Assembly: GCA_036558305.1 (NCBI GenBank)
Contig: DATBFX010000437.1
Span: forward strand, 1-45,224
Direction: 5' to 3'
DNA from: DATBFX01 sp036558305
Lineage (GTDB): Bacteria > Chloroflexota > Chloroflexia > Thermomicrobiales > UBA6265
DNA: 45,224 nucleotides
Both the position numbers and the translations under genes were made by a program. The notes below the pieces were generated by a model. That model made no database searches. It was not told the DNA's origin and saw only the letters and a list, made by a program, of their open reading frames with translations. Shown one piece after another: positions 18,430 to 25,915 of the stretch (the stretch's first letter is position 1; each line of letters opens with the position of its first letter).

Positions 18430-18933
18430 CTACGCGTTCGCGCCCCACTCGCCGTGTTTGTAGCGTTTGGCCCAATCGACTCCCTGCCAGGTGGTGGTGG
18501 TGAGGGGGCGGACGAAGAAGAGCCAGCGGGGTTCGTTGAGGGTGGGGACGAGGTAGTCGGGGCCGTGGGGGCCGAGGTAGCGGTAGGACATTTCGCGGGC
18601 GATCTCGACCCATTTGCCGCCGACGTTGGGCGTCTCGATGAGGTCGGCTTCGCCCTTGACCAGGACTTTGCGGAGCGAGCCTTCCTCGTCGATGTCGAGG
18701 TAGACGCGTTTGTCGTTTTGCATGTAATGGGCCCAGTTGGAGCGTTCGCGGGGGATGATGTAGTAGCCGCCGTCTCTGTATTGGAACCAGACGGGGACGA
18801 CGTAGGGCCAGCCGTCGTCGTCGAGGACGCCGAGGCGGCAGAGGACTTTGCCCGCCAAGAACTCTTCCATTTCGTCCTGGGTCATGGCGCCGACTTTGCC
18901 GCGCCAGCTTTCGGACTTTTCGCCGTCGCTCAT
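18430..18933 (-). CDS. Pyridoxamine-5'-phosphate-oxidase-fold (PPOX class) protein
   Basis: The 167-residue protein shows the split-barrel flavin-binding pattern: an N-terminal helix (TQDEMEEFLAG), then VLCRLGVLDDDGWPYVVPVWF, YYIIPRERSNWAHYM, KRVYLDIDEEG and VLVKGEADLIE. Small members bind FMN, F420 or haem and reduce small molecules. Which cofactor is used here cannot be read. The ATG follows GAAGGGAGGGG. The coding region ends directly at a heptamer inverted repeat. Confidence 0.8.
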   Translation of the reverse strand: MSDGEKSESWRGKVGAMTQDEMEEFLAGKVLCRLGVLDDDGWPYVVPVWFQYRDGGYYIIPRERSNWAHYMQNDKRVYLDIDEEGSLRKVLVKGEADLIETPNVGGKWVEIAREMSYRYLGPHGPDYLVPTLNEPRWLFFVRPLTTTTWQGVDWAKRYKHGEWGANA

Positions 18934-19306
18934 CGAACCCCTCCCTTCGCAGTCGTGCCGTTCGAGACGAAGGGATTGTCGCAGGGGCTTGGCAAGGAGA
19001 AAAGATGGGGATCGGAGGGTGTCGCTCGCCCCGGCCCATCAACGAGAGGTGCTCGGTCCTTTTGGACGGAGGCGGGGACGAGTTGGTGCGATTGCGGCCA
19101 AGACGTTTGGCTTCGTAAAGGTCAACACCGACGCGCAAGGACGGCGAGAGAAAGCGGCGTGGCGGCTGGCGGAGGCGACCATCGCCGGGTGATCGACGAT
19201 ACCGAACCTGGATCAACCGAACGACCGGGGCGGGGAGGGGGGTTGACTTCACGGAATTGCCCACTATCGTAGGAGGCGGTTCGCTTGGCGCGGGAAGGGC
19301 ACCGCC
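18934..19306. other. Divergent intergenic region
   Basis: A 373-nt region lies between the minus-strand PPOX gene and the plus-strand Cys-rich gene. It carries the promoter-like pair at 19243-19270 and a purine-rich AGGAGG at 19271-19276 whose nearest downstream start (TTG 19285) opens only a short frame. No gene was recognised. Confidence 0.4.
19243..19270 (+). promoter_or_regulatory. Possible promoter for the Cys-rich protein gene
   Basis: TTGACT and TATCGT are separated by 16 nt, ending 36 nt before the GTG start. The -35 box is good and the -10 box fair. Confidence 0.45.
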
Positions 19307-20443
19307 GTGGACGGTTCGCGCTTCGACGCCGTCGCCCGCTCGTATGCCGCCTCCGGTAGCAGACGCCGCCTGTTGGCGGGAGCGCTGGCCGCTGCCCTGG
19401 GCATTGCCGGGCGGGACCGCGCGGCCGCCGTCGCCTGCCGCACCCCCGGCCTCCTCTGCCGCGAAAATGCCGACTGCTGCTCCGGCCTCTGCGCGAAGGA
19501 CGCCACCGGCCGCCGCCGCTGCCGCTGCCAATCGCCCGCCGACTGCCCGCCCCCGGTCAACCGGTGCCTGGAGGCGACCTGCGCCGACGGCGTCTGCGGT
19601 ACGGCGGTCGGCGTCACCTGCCCCCCGCCCGACCAGTGCCACCAGGCGCCGGGCACCTGCGTCCCGGCCACCGGCGCCTGCTCCTACCCGACCCAGCCGG
19701 ACGGGACGGCCTGCGACGCCGGGGTCTGCACCACGGGCGATACCTGCCAGGGCGGGGTCTGCACCTCCAGCGGGCGGCCGGCGTGCTCCCTGCCCAGCCA
19801 ATGCTGCCGGGACGGCACGTGCGTCCCCAGCGCGCCGGGCGCCGCCTGCACGGCCGGCGACGGCAGCTGCGCCGTCGGCGGCACCGCCGGCTGCCCCTGC
19901 TGCCTGCCCTTGGGGAGCGTTGGCAACGTCTGCGTCGACGGCTGCGGCTCGTTCCGCTGCTGCTCCGGCGGCACCTGCATCGACACTGAGACGACCTCCA
20001 TCTGTGTGGCGGCCGACGGAACTTGCGCCGCGCCCGGGACCGCCAACTGCCCTTGCTGCGACGCCCAGCCGGGCAACCTCTGCGTCGACGAGTGCAGACC
20101 CGGAAATTGCTGCTCCGGCGGCCTCTGTAAAGGGGCTTCCACGGATGCCTGCGTGGCTGCCGACGGAACCTGCGCCGCGGGCGGCACCGCCGGCTGCCCC
20201 TGCTGCTCCGCCGAGGTGGGCGGAGACTGCGTCGCCACCTGCGGCCCCGGGAGCTGCTGCTTCCACGGTGCCTGCCGCGCGCTCTTCGCGCCCTTTACCT
20301 GCATTGCCGCCGACGGCACCTGCGCCGTGCCCGGGGATTCGGGCTGCCCCTGCTGCGACGCCGACGCGGGCAACCTTTGCGTCGCCGACTGTGGCACTGG
20401 GCGCTGCTGCTCCGGCGGCGCCTGCGTCAGTACCTGTGCCTGA
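19307..20443 (+). CDS. Exported Cys-rich protein with four ten-Cys repeats
   Basis: The 378-residue protein opens with a twin-arginine-like leader (SRRRLLAGALAAALGIAG). After a Cys-rich region with CCSGLC and CRCQSPADC motifs come four repeats of about 43 residues at 181-224, 233-274, 282-323 and 332-373. Each has ten cysteines in the order C, C, CPCC, C, C, CC, C, with a shared AADGTCA start and CCSGG end. Such spacing suggests disulfide-knotted modules. Thermomicrobia encode related leader-plus-Cys-rich proteins, but the function is unknown. The GTG start has GAAGGG upstream. The coding region is much richer in C-ending codons than its neighbours, partly because of TGC and GGC. Confidence 0.8.
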   Translation: MDGSRFDAVARSYAASGSRRRLLAGALAAALGIAGRDRAAAVACRTPGLLCRENADCCSGLCAKDATGRRRCRCQSPADCPPPVNRCLEATCADGVCGTAVGVTCPPPDQCHQAPGTCVPATGACSYPTQPDGTACDAGVCTTGDTCQGGVCTSSGRPACSLPSQCCRDGTCVPSAPGAACTAGDGSCAVGGTAGCPCCLPLGSVGNVCVDGCGSFRCCSGGTCIDTETTSICVAADGTCAAPGTANCPCCDAQPGNLCVDECRPGNCCSGGLCKGASTDACVAADGTCAAGGTAGCPCCSAEVGGDCVATCGPGSCCFHGACRALFAPFTCIAADGTCAVPGDSGCPCCDADAGNLCVADCGTGRCCSGGACVSTCA

Positions 20444-20750
20444 GGCACACTCGACTCCAGCGCCGTCGGTCGGGGCCGCCGCTGCGAGTGTGCCGCGCCC
20501 GGTCGTCGGTGGCGACGGTGTCGACGATCTCGATCGGCGAGACGAGCGCCACCTTCAAGCCTTCGATCCGCTGGTTGAGGTTGAGTGCGGCCAGACCGCC
20601 GGTGATGATCCAGCGCCCGTACCATCGCGCCGCGTCCGGCGAGGGCGAGCGCGGTGCCGCCGGCCAAACCGCCGAGGACCCGACAACGACTGAGGTGCCC
20701 CGGTGCGGCCACACGCCGGGGCGCCCCGTTGACGCCTGCTGGGACGGACG
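20444..20750. other. Convergent intergenic region with a possible degraded frame
   Basis: A 307-nt gap lies between two convergent genes. On the minus strand two different frames read like parts of a small membrane protein (GLAGGTALALAGRGAMV near 20640-20690, then WIITGGLAALNLNQRIEG near 20560-20610), which a single frameshift would join. A GC-rich hairpin around 20700-20735 (CCGGGGCGCC type) could end transcription. Nothing here is assigned with confidence. Confidence 0.3.
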
Positions 20751-21968
20751 TTACGTCGTCGAGAAGGCGTAGACCGTCGTCGAGGTGTAGTCCTGGCCGG
20801 GTTGGAGCTCGGTGGAGGGGAAGTCGGGGTGGTTTGGCGAGTCGGGGTAGTGCTGGGTTTCGAGGGCGAGGGCGTCGCCCTGCCGGTAGACCTTGCCCGA
20901 GGCGCCGACCAGCGTCCCGTCGAGGAAATTCCCCGAGTAGAACTGGATGCCGGGTTCGGTCGTGGAGATCGTCAACGTGCGCCCGCTGTCGGGATCGACC
21001 AGCGTGGCGGCCTCGATCAGCGACGTGTCGGTCGGACCCGATCGGTCCAGGACGAAGTTGTGGTCGTAGCCGTGGCCGATGACGATCTGCTCGTGGCTCT
21101 CGCGGATGCGCTCGCCGACCGCGTGGGGCGTGGTGAAGTCGAACGGCGTGCCGGCCACGGGGGCGATCTCGCCGGTGGGGATCAGCGTTTCGTTGACCGG
21201 GGTGTAGTTGCTCGCGTTGATCTTCAATTGGTGGTTCTCGATGGTGCCGGAGCCCTCGCCGGCGAGGTTGAAGTAGGTGTGGTTGGTCAAGTTGACGACG
21301 GTCGCCTTGTCGGTGGTGGCGTGGTAGTCGATCTTGATCTCGTTGTTGTCGGTCAGGGTGTAGGTGACGTCGACCGTCAGCGCACCGGGGTAACCTTCCT
21401 CGCCGCCGGGGCTGACGCGGCTGAGTTTGAGACCGACGCCTTCGCCGCCGGTCACCTCCTCGGCGTTCCAGACGTACTTGTCGAAGCCCTTCGCGCCGCC
21501 GTGGAGAGAATTCTCCCCGTTGTTGAGTGCCAGATAGTACGCCTTGCCCTCGAGCATGAAGGTGCCGCGGGCGATCCGGTTGGCATAACGCCCGGTGATG
21601 CAACCGAAATAGGGGCTCGATGCGACGTAGTCGTCGAGGTTGTCGAAGCCGAGGGCGACGTTGGCGAGGTTGCCGTCGCGATCGGGGACCTCGATCGACT
21701 GGATGATCCCGCCGTAGGTCATGATCTTGACGACCATACCGGCGGAGTTAGAGAGCGTGTAGAGATCGACCGCTTGCCCCTCGACCGTGCCGAATGGTTC
21801 CTTGGTCATGCCGGGGCCCGCCACCGGGCTGCCGATGGCAACCGGTGTTGCTTCCTGCGCGAACGCGGTGGCGCCACCGGTGAGGGAGGCCACCATGATG
21901 AGTGCCGTGACCGAGCCAGACAATAGGGACAGACGCCGCCGCCGCGCGGTGGAGTGTTCCGTGCCCAT
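20751..21968 (-). CDS. galM: Secreted aldose 1-epimerase (galactose mutarotase)
   Basis: The start was set by GGAAGAGG 6-7 nt upstream of an ATG that opens a signal peptide (SLLSGSVTALIMVASLTGGATAFA). The 405-residue product has all mutarotase marks: NGENSLHGG with the first catalytic His, NLTNHTYFNLAG with the second, GYDHNFVLD, and the catalytic Glu in LALETQHYPDSPN near the C-terminus. It interconverts alpha and beta anomers of aldoses. Most bacterial GalM proteins are cytosolic; the leader places this one outside. A good promoter precedes it, and a decayed sugar permease lies just upstream on the same strand. Confidence 0.93.
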   Translation of the reverse strand: MGTEHSTARRRRLSLLSGSVTALIMVASLTGGATAFAQEATPVAIGSPVAGPGMTKEPFGTVEGQAVDLYTLSNSAGMVVKIMTYGGIIQSIEVPDRDGNLANVALGFDNLDDYVASSPYFGCITGRYANRIARGTFMLEGKAYYLALNNGENSLHGGAKGFDKYVWNAEEVTGGEGVGLKLSRVSPGGEEGYPGALTVDVTYTLTDNNEIKIDYHATTDKATVVNLTNHTYFNLAGEGSGTIENHQLKINASNYTPVNETLIPTGEIAPVAGTPFDFTTPHAVGERIRESHEQIVIGHGYDHNFVLDRSGPTDTSLIEAATLVDPDSGRTLTISTTEPGIQFYSGNFLDGTLVGASGKVYRQGDALALETQHYPDSPNHPDFPSTELQPGQDYTSTTVYAFSTT

Positions 21969-22059
21969 GCGTTCCTCTTCCTTTCGTGAATGCGACTCGA
22001 CGCGGGAGACGAGCCAACCTTCCGATTCGGATCGGACACAGGTTTTTCTCGGCGTGCCC

Positions 22060-22088
22060 ATGCTACATCCCGCATGACGCCGTGTCAA
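22060..22088 (-). promoter_or_regulatory. Strong sigma-70 type promoter upstream of galM
   Basis: On the minus strand a perfect TTGACA (22083-22088) is followed after 17 nt by TAGCAT (22060-22065). Transcription would start near 22053, about 85 nt before the galM ATG. Confidence 0.65.
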
Positions 22089-22232
22089 GATCCGTCCTTT
22101 GAGTCAGTTTTGTGAAGATATTGGATCATTTGCGCAGAATCAACGCGTTGCGAGTGTTGAGGCTCGATCGAGAACGGCCAACCGCCGCGAGCCCGAGCAG
22201 GGCACGCGTGGCGGGGGACGTTTGAGGTGGCG

Positions 22233-23055
22233 TCAGGCGCGGAGGCGGCGCTTCTTTTGCCACATGTCGAGGGAGACGGCGAGCAAAATCACCGCGCCGA
22301 GGACGATTTGCTGGGCATAGGTGTTGATCCCGAGAAGGACGATCCCGTTGTCGAGTACCCTGATGATCGCGGCGCCCAGCACCGCACCGAGGATCTCCTT
22401 GCCGCCGAGCGGGCTGGTGCCGCCGATGATCGAGGCGGCGATGACGGGCAATTTGAACCCGAGACCGGCGGACGGTTGGGCGGAGACGAGTCGCGCCACC
22501 AGGATCAGACCGGCCAACGCCGCCAGCGTCGAGCAGAGGGTGTAGACGAGCAGCTTCACCTAGGATCGTCACCGGATAGCCCTTGGTCAGGACGTAGACC
22601 AGACCGCGCGATGCTGAGCGTACCGAGCGTGGCGATGAAGGGGGGCAGACCGACGAGGGTGATGAGCAGACCGTTGATCGGTCCGGTCACCGAACCGGCG
22701 AGGATGCCGGCGATCATCGCCAGCGCCAGCGGCTAGCCCTCGCCGAGCAGCATCCCGGTCGTGATCCCGGAGAGCGCGAGGACCGACCCGACCGAGAGGT
22801 CGATGTCGCCGGTGATGATCACCATCGTCTGGCCGATGGCCACGATCGCGGTCAGCGAGAAGGCCCGCGCCACGCCGAAGAGGTTGCCCTGGGTGAGAAA
22901 GGCGTCGGAACGCAGCGAGAGGAACGCGCAGAGAGCCAGGAGGGCGAGGAGGATGTTGAGCTCCTTCACTCCGGTTGCCCATCCGAGGACCGCGCGCCGC
23001 GGCGGCCGGCTGCCGAACGCGGCGACCGTCCCGCCACCCGCCGCCGTCGTTCGCC
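22233..23055 (-). pseudogene. Decayed sugar ABC transporter permease (RbsC-like)
   Basis: Three consecutive minus-strand segments spell one BPD_transp_2 permease: an N-terminal part with IVAIGQTMVIITGDIDLSVG ending at an in-frame TAG (22733-22735); a middle part reading on without its own start (GSVTGPINGLLITLVGLPPF, then a one-base shift near 22605 before LVYVLTKGYPVTIL); and a C-terminal part from 22559 (LVYTLCSTLAALAGLILVAR to WQKKRRLRA). About 85 residues expected between the last two parts are missing. It therefore carries a nonsense codon, a frameshift and a deletion. No ATPase or binding-protein gene of the system is nearby. It once probably imported a pentose or hexose. Confidence 0.82.
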
Positions 23056-23320
23056 ATTGCGCTCCCCCCACCTTCTCGACCCGACGCCGGGAACGGACTG
23101 TGCGCGTGACCCGACAACCAAACAGGGCAGAACGCTCAGGACCGGGCTCGGTCTCGATCACCGTCGATCGGCAGACGGCTGTGCATTGCGGTCCGTATCA
23201 TGATCGCTCAGAAGTAGAGCGTCTCGCACGTTGGCTGACCGCTCGGAAGATGGTTCGGCAAGTGAGACTCCCTCGCGGTTCGCCGCCAGGTCGACATTTG
23301 GTCTCATGGGGACAGGCTGC

Positions 23321-23860
23321 TTAACGACGCTTGCGGCTGGCCACCAAACGACCTGTCGGTAGATCGCCAAGCATGAGACCGCATCTCTTCACGAGAATTG
23401 GAAAGGTGGTACCGAACAGGCGGACCGTCAGCTTGCCTATGAGGGTAGCCTCTTGCGTCTTCGCACTTCTTGAAAGCAAGACCAGGGGTAGGAGTGTTGC
23501 TGGGCTCCCGTCCACTCTAAATGACGCATGCCCTTCGATGAGATCGGCAGCAGCTTGCAACTGCGTTTGGATGCTTCGCGCGTGCTGAAGGGTCGATTTC
23601 ATCTCGATTGCGCACCACCGACCGCGTCGCTCCGCATCGCTGAAATCCAAGACGATGAAGTCGGGCCGGGGACCGGGAAGGGTGCCTCGCACGAAGGCCG
23701 GACAGATGTCACAGTCGAGCGTCAGAACGAAGGCTTGGGGAAGGGCAAGTGAACAGTTTGACTCGGATCGTCGGCAGCTGTGAGTGACGCACGATCCTGT
23801 CCGATGTTCGTGAAGCGCGGCAACTGCCTCTCGGACAAGAGTCGAAGGATCAGGCTCCAA
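23321..23860 (-). CDS. Putative PD-(D/E)XK nuclease-like partner of the ATPase
   Basis: The 179-residue protein starts at a TTG overlapping the ATPase stop by 11 nt, with GAGGAACG upstream. Its centre has a PDFIVLDF strand (Asp67), then after 18 residues a strand with IEMKS (Glu86, Lys88), then a helix beginning QTQLQAAADLIE. This is the order of the PD-(D/E)XK fold, in which D, E and K hold metal and cut DNA or RNA. An N-terminal Glu (E11) sits in a helix. No exact family is recognised and several PD-(D/E)XK proteins are inactive. Genetic coupling to an SMC/ABC-like ATPase suggests an effector in a defence module (inference). Confidence 0.6.
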   Translation of the reverse strand: MEPDPSTLVREAVAALHEHRTGSCVTHSCRRSESNCSLALPQAFVLTLDCDICPAFVRGTLPGPRPDFIVLDFSDAERRGRWCAIEMKSTLQHARSIQTQLQAAADLIEGHASFRVDGSPATLLPLVLLSRSAKTQEATLIGKLTVRLFGTTFPILVKRCGLMLGDLPTGRLVASRKRR

Positions 23861-25289
23861 CGAGACGTTCCTCGTTCCGGGCGATCGACAAGTTGTACGT
23901 CTCTTCGCCGATAGCCTCCGCGACTCTCAAGAACTCGTCTTCGGCAATGCCGAAGTCCGGATCGACTTCAAGTGGACTTACGACAGTGCCGGTGTCGCTC
24001 TTCTCGAAGAGGTAGGCGGCGACCTTGTCGGGAGAGATCGCATCCACCCTCAGGAGGCCCGTCGTTGATAAGGGCGAATCGCCTAGTTGGGATGCCATCA
24101 TGGAGTTACTAATCTGATGCAGGATGAGGGAGCTATGGGTGGTAGCTATCACTCGAACACCTGCATTCACAAGTCTGACTAGCAACCTGGCCATGAGGCG
24201 CTGATTTTCCGGATGGAGATGGGCTTCGGGTTCGTCGATGATCAGCAAAGCCCCGGAAGCGAGGAGTGCTTTCAGCCAGAGTGCAAGAGACGACCACTCC
24301 GCGACCATTGAGGAAGATTGTTGCATCGAAAGTGTTAGTCCGCCCTCTTGGAATACAAAAGTTGGCCCGCCCACCCCGGAACGCCGAACGTGTACGGTGC
24401 CCTTCATTAGCTCGGTTTCGAGAAGCAGGAGTGCCATTGCCAAGTCGAAGTTCCAGCCGGGTCGCAAAAGCAGGTTCGTCTCCGCGGGGACCCTATCGAT
24501 CAATGTCCGGACAAAGCCGCGCTCGACTCCGGTGAACGGTCCCAATTCAGCGGAGCTGAGAGGCTGTGTTCGATCGATAAGTGATAGGGCCGCGGTTGCG
24601 ATCGCTTGTGCGCCAGAAATCAGACCAGAACGGCCCGCCGGAAGGTAGAGTGCTCCAAATACCGGCAGCCCATTTTCGAGCAAAATTCGGGAAACCAGGC
24701 TTCGAACAGCCATCGTCCGATGGACGAGTGAACCATTCACGAAACCCAGCCGATCGACATCACGAGGAATATCAATTGCGTTTTCTTCGGGCCAGTCGAA
24801 CTCGACGGTGACTGCAGATCCATCTTTATGAATATCCAATCTCAGCCGAAGCCTATCGTGCTCATCTTGACTGCCGTTGAGTTCGACGGTACTCAACGGA
24901 GCATTGCTCTGAACCGTTATGAGATGACTCAGTTGTTCTCGCCCAAAGTAATTGCTGAGAGAACGAATTAGAGAAGAGCCAAATTGATTGCCTACTTCAT
25001 TCAACACCGAGTGAACCGATGTGCGCACGTCATTGGGCGCTTTTGCCAGTCTTTGTGTGGGGCCAGGAAGTGATTCTTCAGAGTAACCGGGCCACAAGTC
25101 CCGTCCCACTGAAGAGAAGGGACTGTCGATGGATAGAGCCATCGTGATCGCGTACAGAAGTCGGGCAACATATGACTTGCCAGAGCTATTCGCTCCGACT
25201 AGTAGAGAAAGCGGACGCAACTCCAAGTTGGCCTCGTGAACGGGGCCGAAATCACGAACGCTTAGGTTGAGATTTCGTTGAGCGGTCAT
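23850..25289 (-). CDS. SMC/ABC-type AAA ATPase, putative defence-module sensor
   Basis: The 479-residue protein has an N-terminal strand (LSVRDFGPVHEANLEL), Walker A GANSSGKS at 32-39, a central variable region, a degenerate signature (SSSMVAEW), Walker B LLIIDEPEAHLHPENQ and an H-loop TTHSS. This is the AAA_15/AAA_21 class that includes OLD, GajA, PtuA and AriA relatives. It has no fused TOPRIM domain: only about 65 residues follow the last conserved block. The ATG is 10 nt after the tRNA-Leu 3' end; the frame itself runs open through the tRNA. The next gene overlaps by 11 nt. Codon use is visibly less GC-biased than neighbours, suggesting transfer. Probably binds and hydrolyses ATP to control the partner. 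Confidence 0.78.
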   Translation of the reverse strand: MTAQRNLNLSVRDFGPVHEANLELRPLSLLVGANSSGKSYVARLLYAITMALSIDSPFSSVGRDLWPGYSEESLPGPTQRLAKAPNDVRTSVHSVLNEVGNQFGSSLIRSLSNYFGREQLSHLITVQSNAPLSTVELNGSQDEHDRLRLRLDIHKDGSAVTVEFDWPEENAIDIPRDVDRLGFVNGSLVHRTMAVRSLVSRILLENGLPVFGALYLPAGRSGLISGAQAIATAALSLIDRTQPLSSAELGPFTGVERGFVRTLIDRVPAETNLLLRPGWNFDLAMALLLLETELMKGTVHVRRSGVGGPTFVFQEGGLTLSMQQSSSMVAEWSSLALWLKALLASGALLIIDEPEAHLHPENQRLMARLLVRLVNAGVRVIATTHSSLILHQISNSMMASQLGDSPLSTTGLLRVDAISPDKVAAYLFEKSDTGTVVSPLEVDPDFGIAEDEFLRVAEAIGEETYNLSIARNEERLVGA

Positions 25290-25299
25290 TGGATTGCGG

Positions 25300-25382
25300 T
25301 GCCGGGAGGGGGATTCGAACCCCCACGAGGTTTCCCTCGGCGCATTTTGAGTGCGCTGCGTCTGCCGTTTCGCCACCCCGGC
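25300..25382 (-). tRNA. tRNA-Leu(CAA)
   Basis: All arms can be folded by eye: acceptor GCCGGGG with TCCCGGC (one G-U), D stem GCG/CGC, anticodon stem GCGCA/TGCGC around loop CTCAAAA (anticodon CAA), a long variable arm CGAGG/CCTCG, T stem GGGGG/CCCCC with loop TTCGAAT, and discriminator A. The long variable arm and A73 fit leucine. CCA is not encoded. A TACAAT lies upstream on the same strand (around 25440-25446) as a possible -10 box. Confidence 0.95.
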
Positions 25383-25532
25383 GAGTGATGCGTGAGCGAC
25401 CGGTGGGGTTGCTCGTCACCGCGGATTTGGGCACCGCATGGCCTATTGTAGCGTAGTCGCGCTGCAATTGGGTCGGCCAAATGGGCTGCGGGAGGAACAC
25501 GGCGCGCTCCTCCCCGCGTCTACGATCTTTCC

Positions 25533-25775
25533 CTAAAAGTAGTGGTTGCGCAAGGCCCCATCAAAGTTGCCAGTCTTGAGACAGCAGTTCTTGAAAGCGT
25601 CGTCCTGAGCCGCATGGGCATGGATCGTTACGGCCGAGTTTCTCGATCAGGTCTTTGTCGCCGTGGACGAGGCGGTGCCCTCGCTTGACGTGTGTTTCTG
25701 AGGGGAAGCCGCGACGCCGCTTGCTCGTGGCATCAAAAGCGCTCCCTGGTCTCCATCAACTCTTGGGAGTCTATG
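25533..25775 (-). pseudogene. Frameshifted SEC-C motif protein remnant
   Basis: Read on the minus strand, one frame gives RRRGFPSETHVKRGHRLV, then LIEKLGRNDPCPCGSGRR, the SEC-C zinc motif. One base too many in a short T run moves the frame to KNCCLKTGNFDGALRNHYF and a stop at 25533-25535. Removing that base restores the expected CPCGSGRRF-KNCC spacing. A second extra base in a TTTT run near 25735 breaks the frame further upstream (LMETRERF before DATSKRRR). SEC-C motifs bind zinc at protein ends. The rest of the parent gene is not visible. Confidence 0.6.
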
Positions 25776-25860
25776 CTGCACCTCCTTTGCTCGCTTCGCC
25801 CGCACGACCGAGGCGCGGGCGCAGGAGGACACCACGGACGGTGGTCGCGACGGTCCCCGG

Positions 25861-25869
25861 TGCTATGCT
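25861..25869 (+). promoter_or_regulatory. Extended -10 promoter element for aldehyde dehydrogenase
   Basis: TGCTATGCT fits the TGnTATnnT extended -10 pattern about 47 nt before the GTG start. No clear -35 box. Confidence 0.35.
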
Positions 25870-25915
25870 AGGGTAGTTTTGCACGCATGGGAGTTGCCGC
25901 AAAGGAGACGTGACC

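Noticed and set aside
18071..20266. 731-codon minus-strand frame spanning several genes
   Set aside because: It runs across the PPOX gene and antisense to the Cys-rich gene in the wrong frames.
20427..20714. 95-codon minus-strand frame between the Cys-rich and galM genes
   Set aside because: Its end overlaps the Cys-rich gene and it has no ribosome site. It could be a degraded membrane protein, but evidence is too thin for a feature.
25647..25835. 62-codon minus-strand frame as a gene
   Set aside because: The same stretch in other frames contains the SEC-C remnant, and this frame has no motif.
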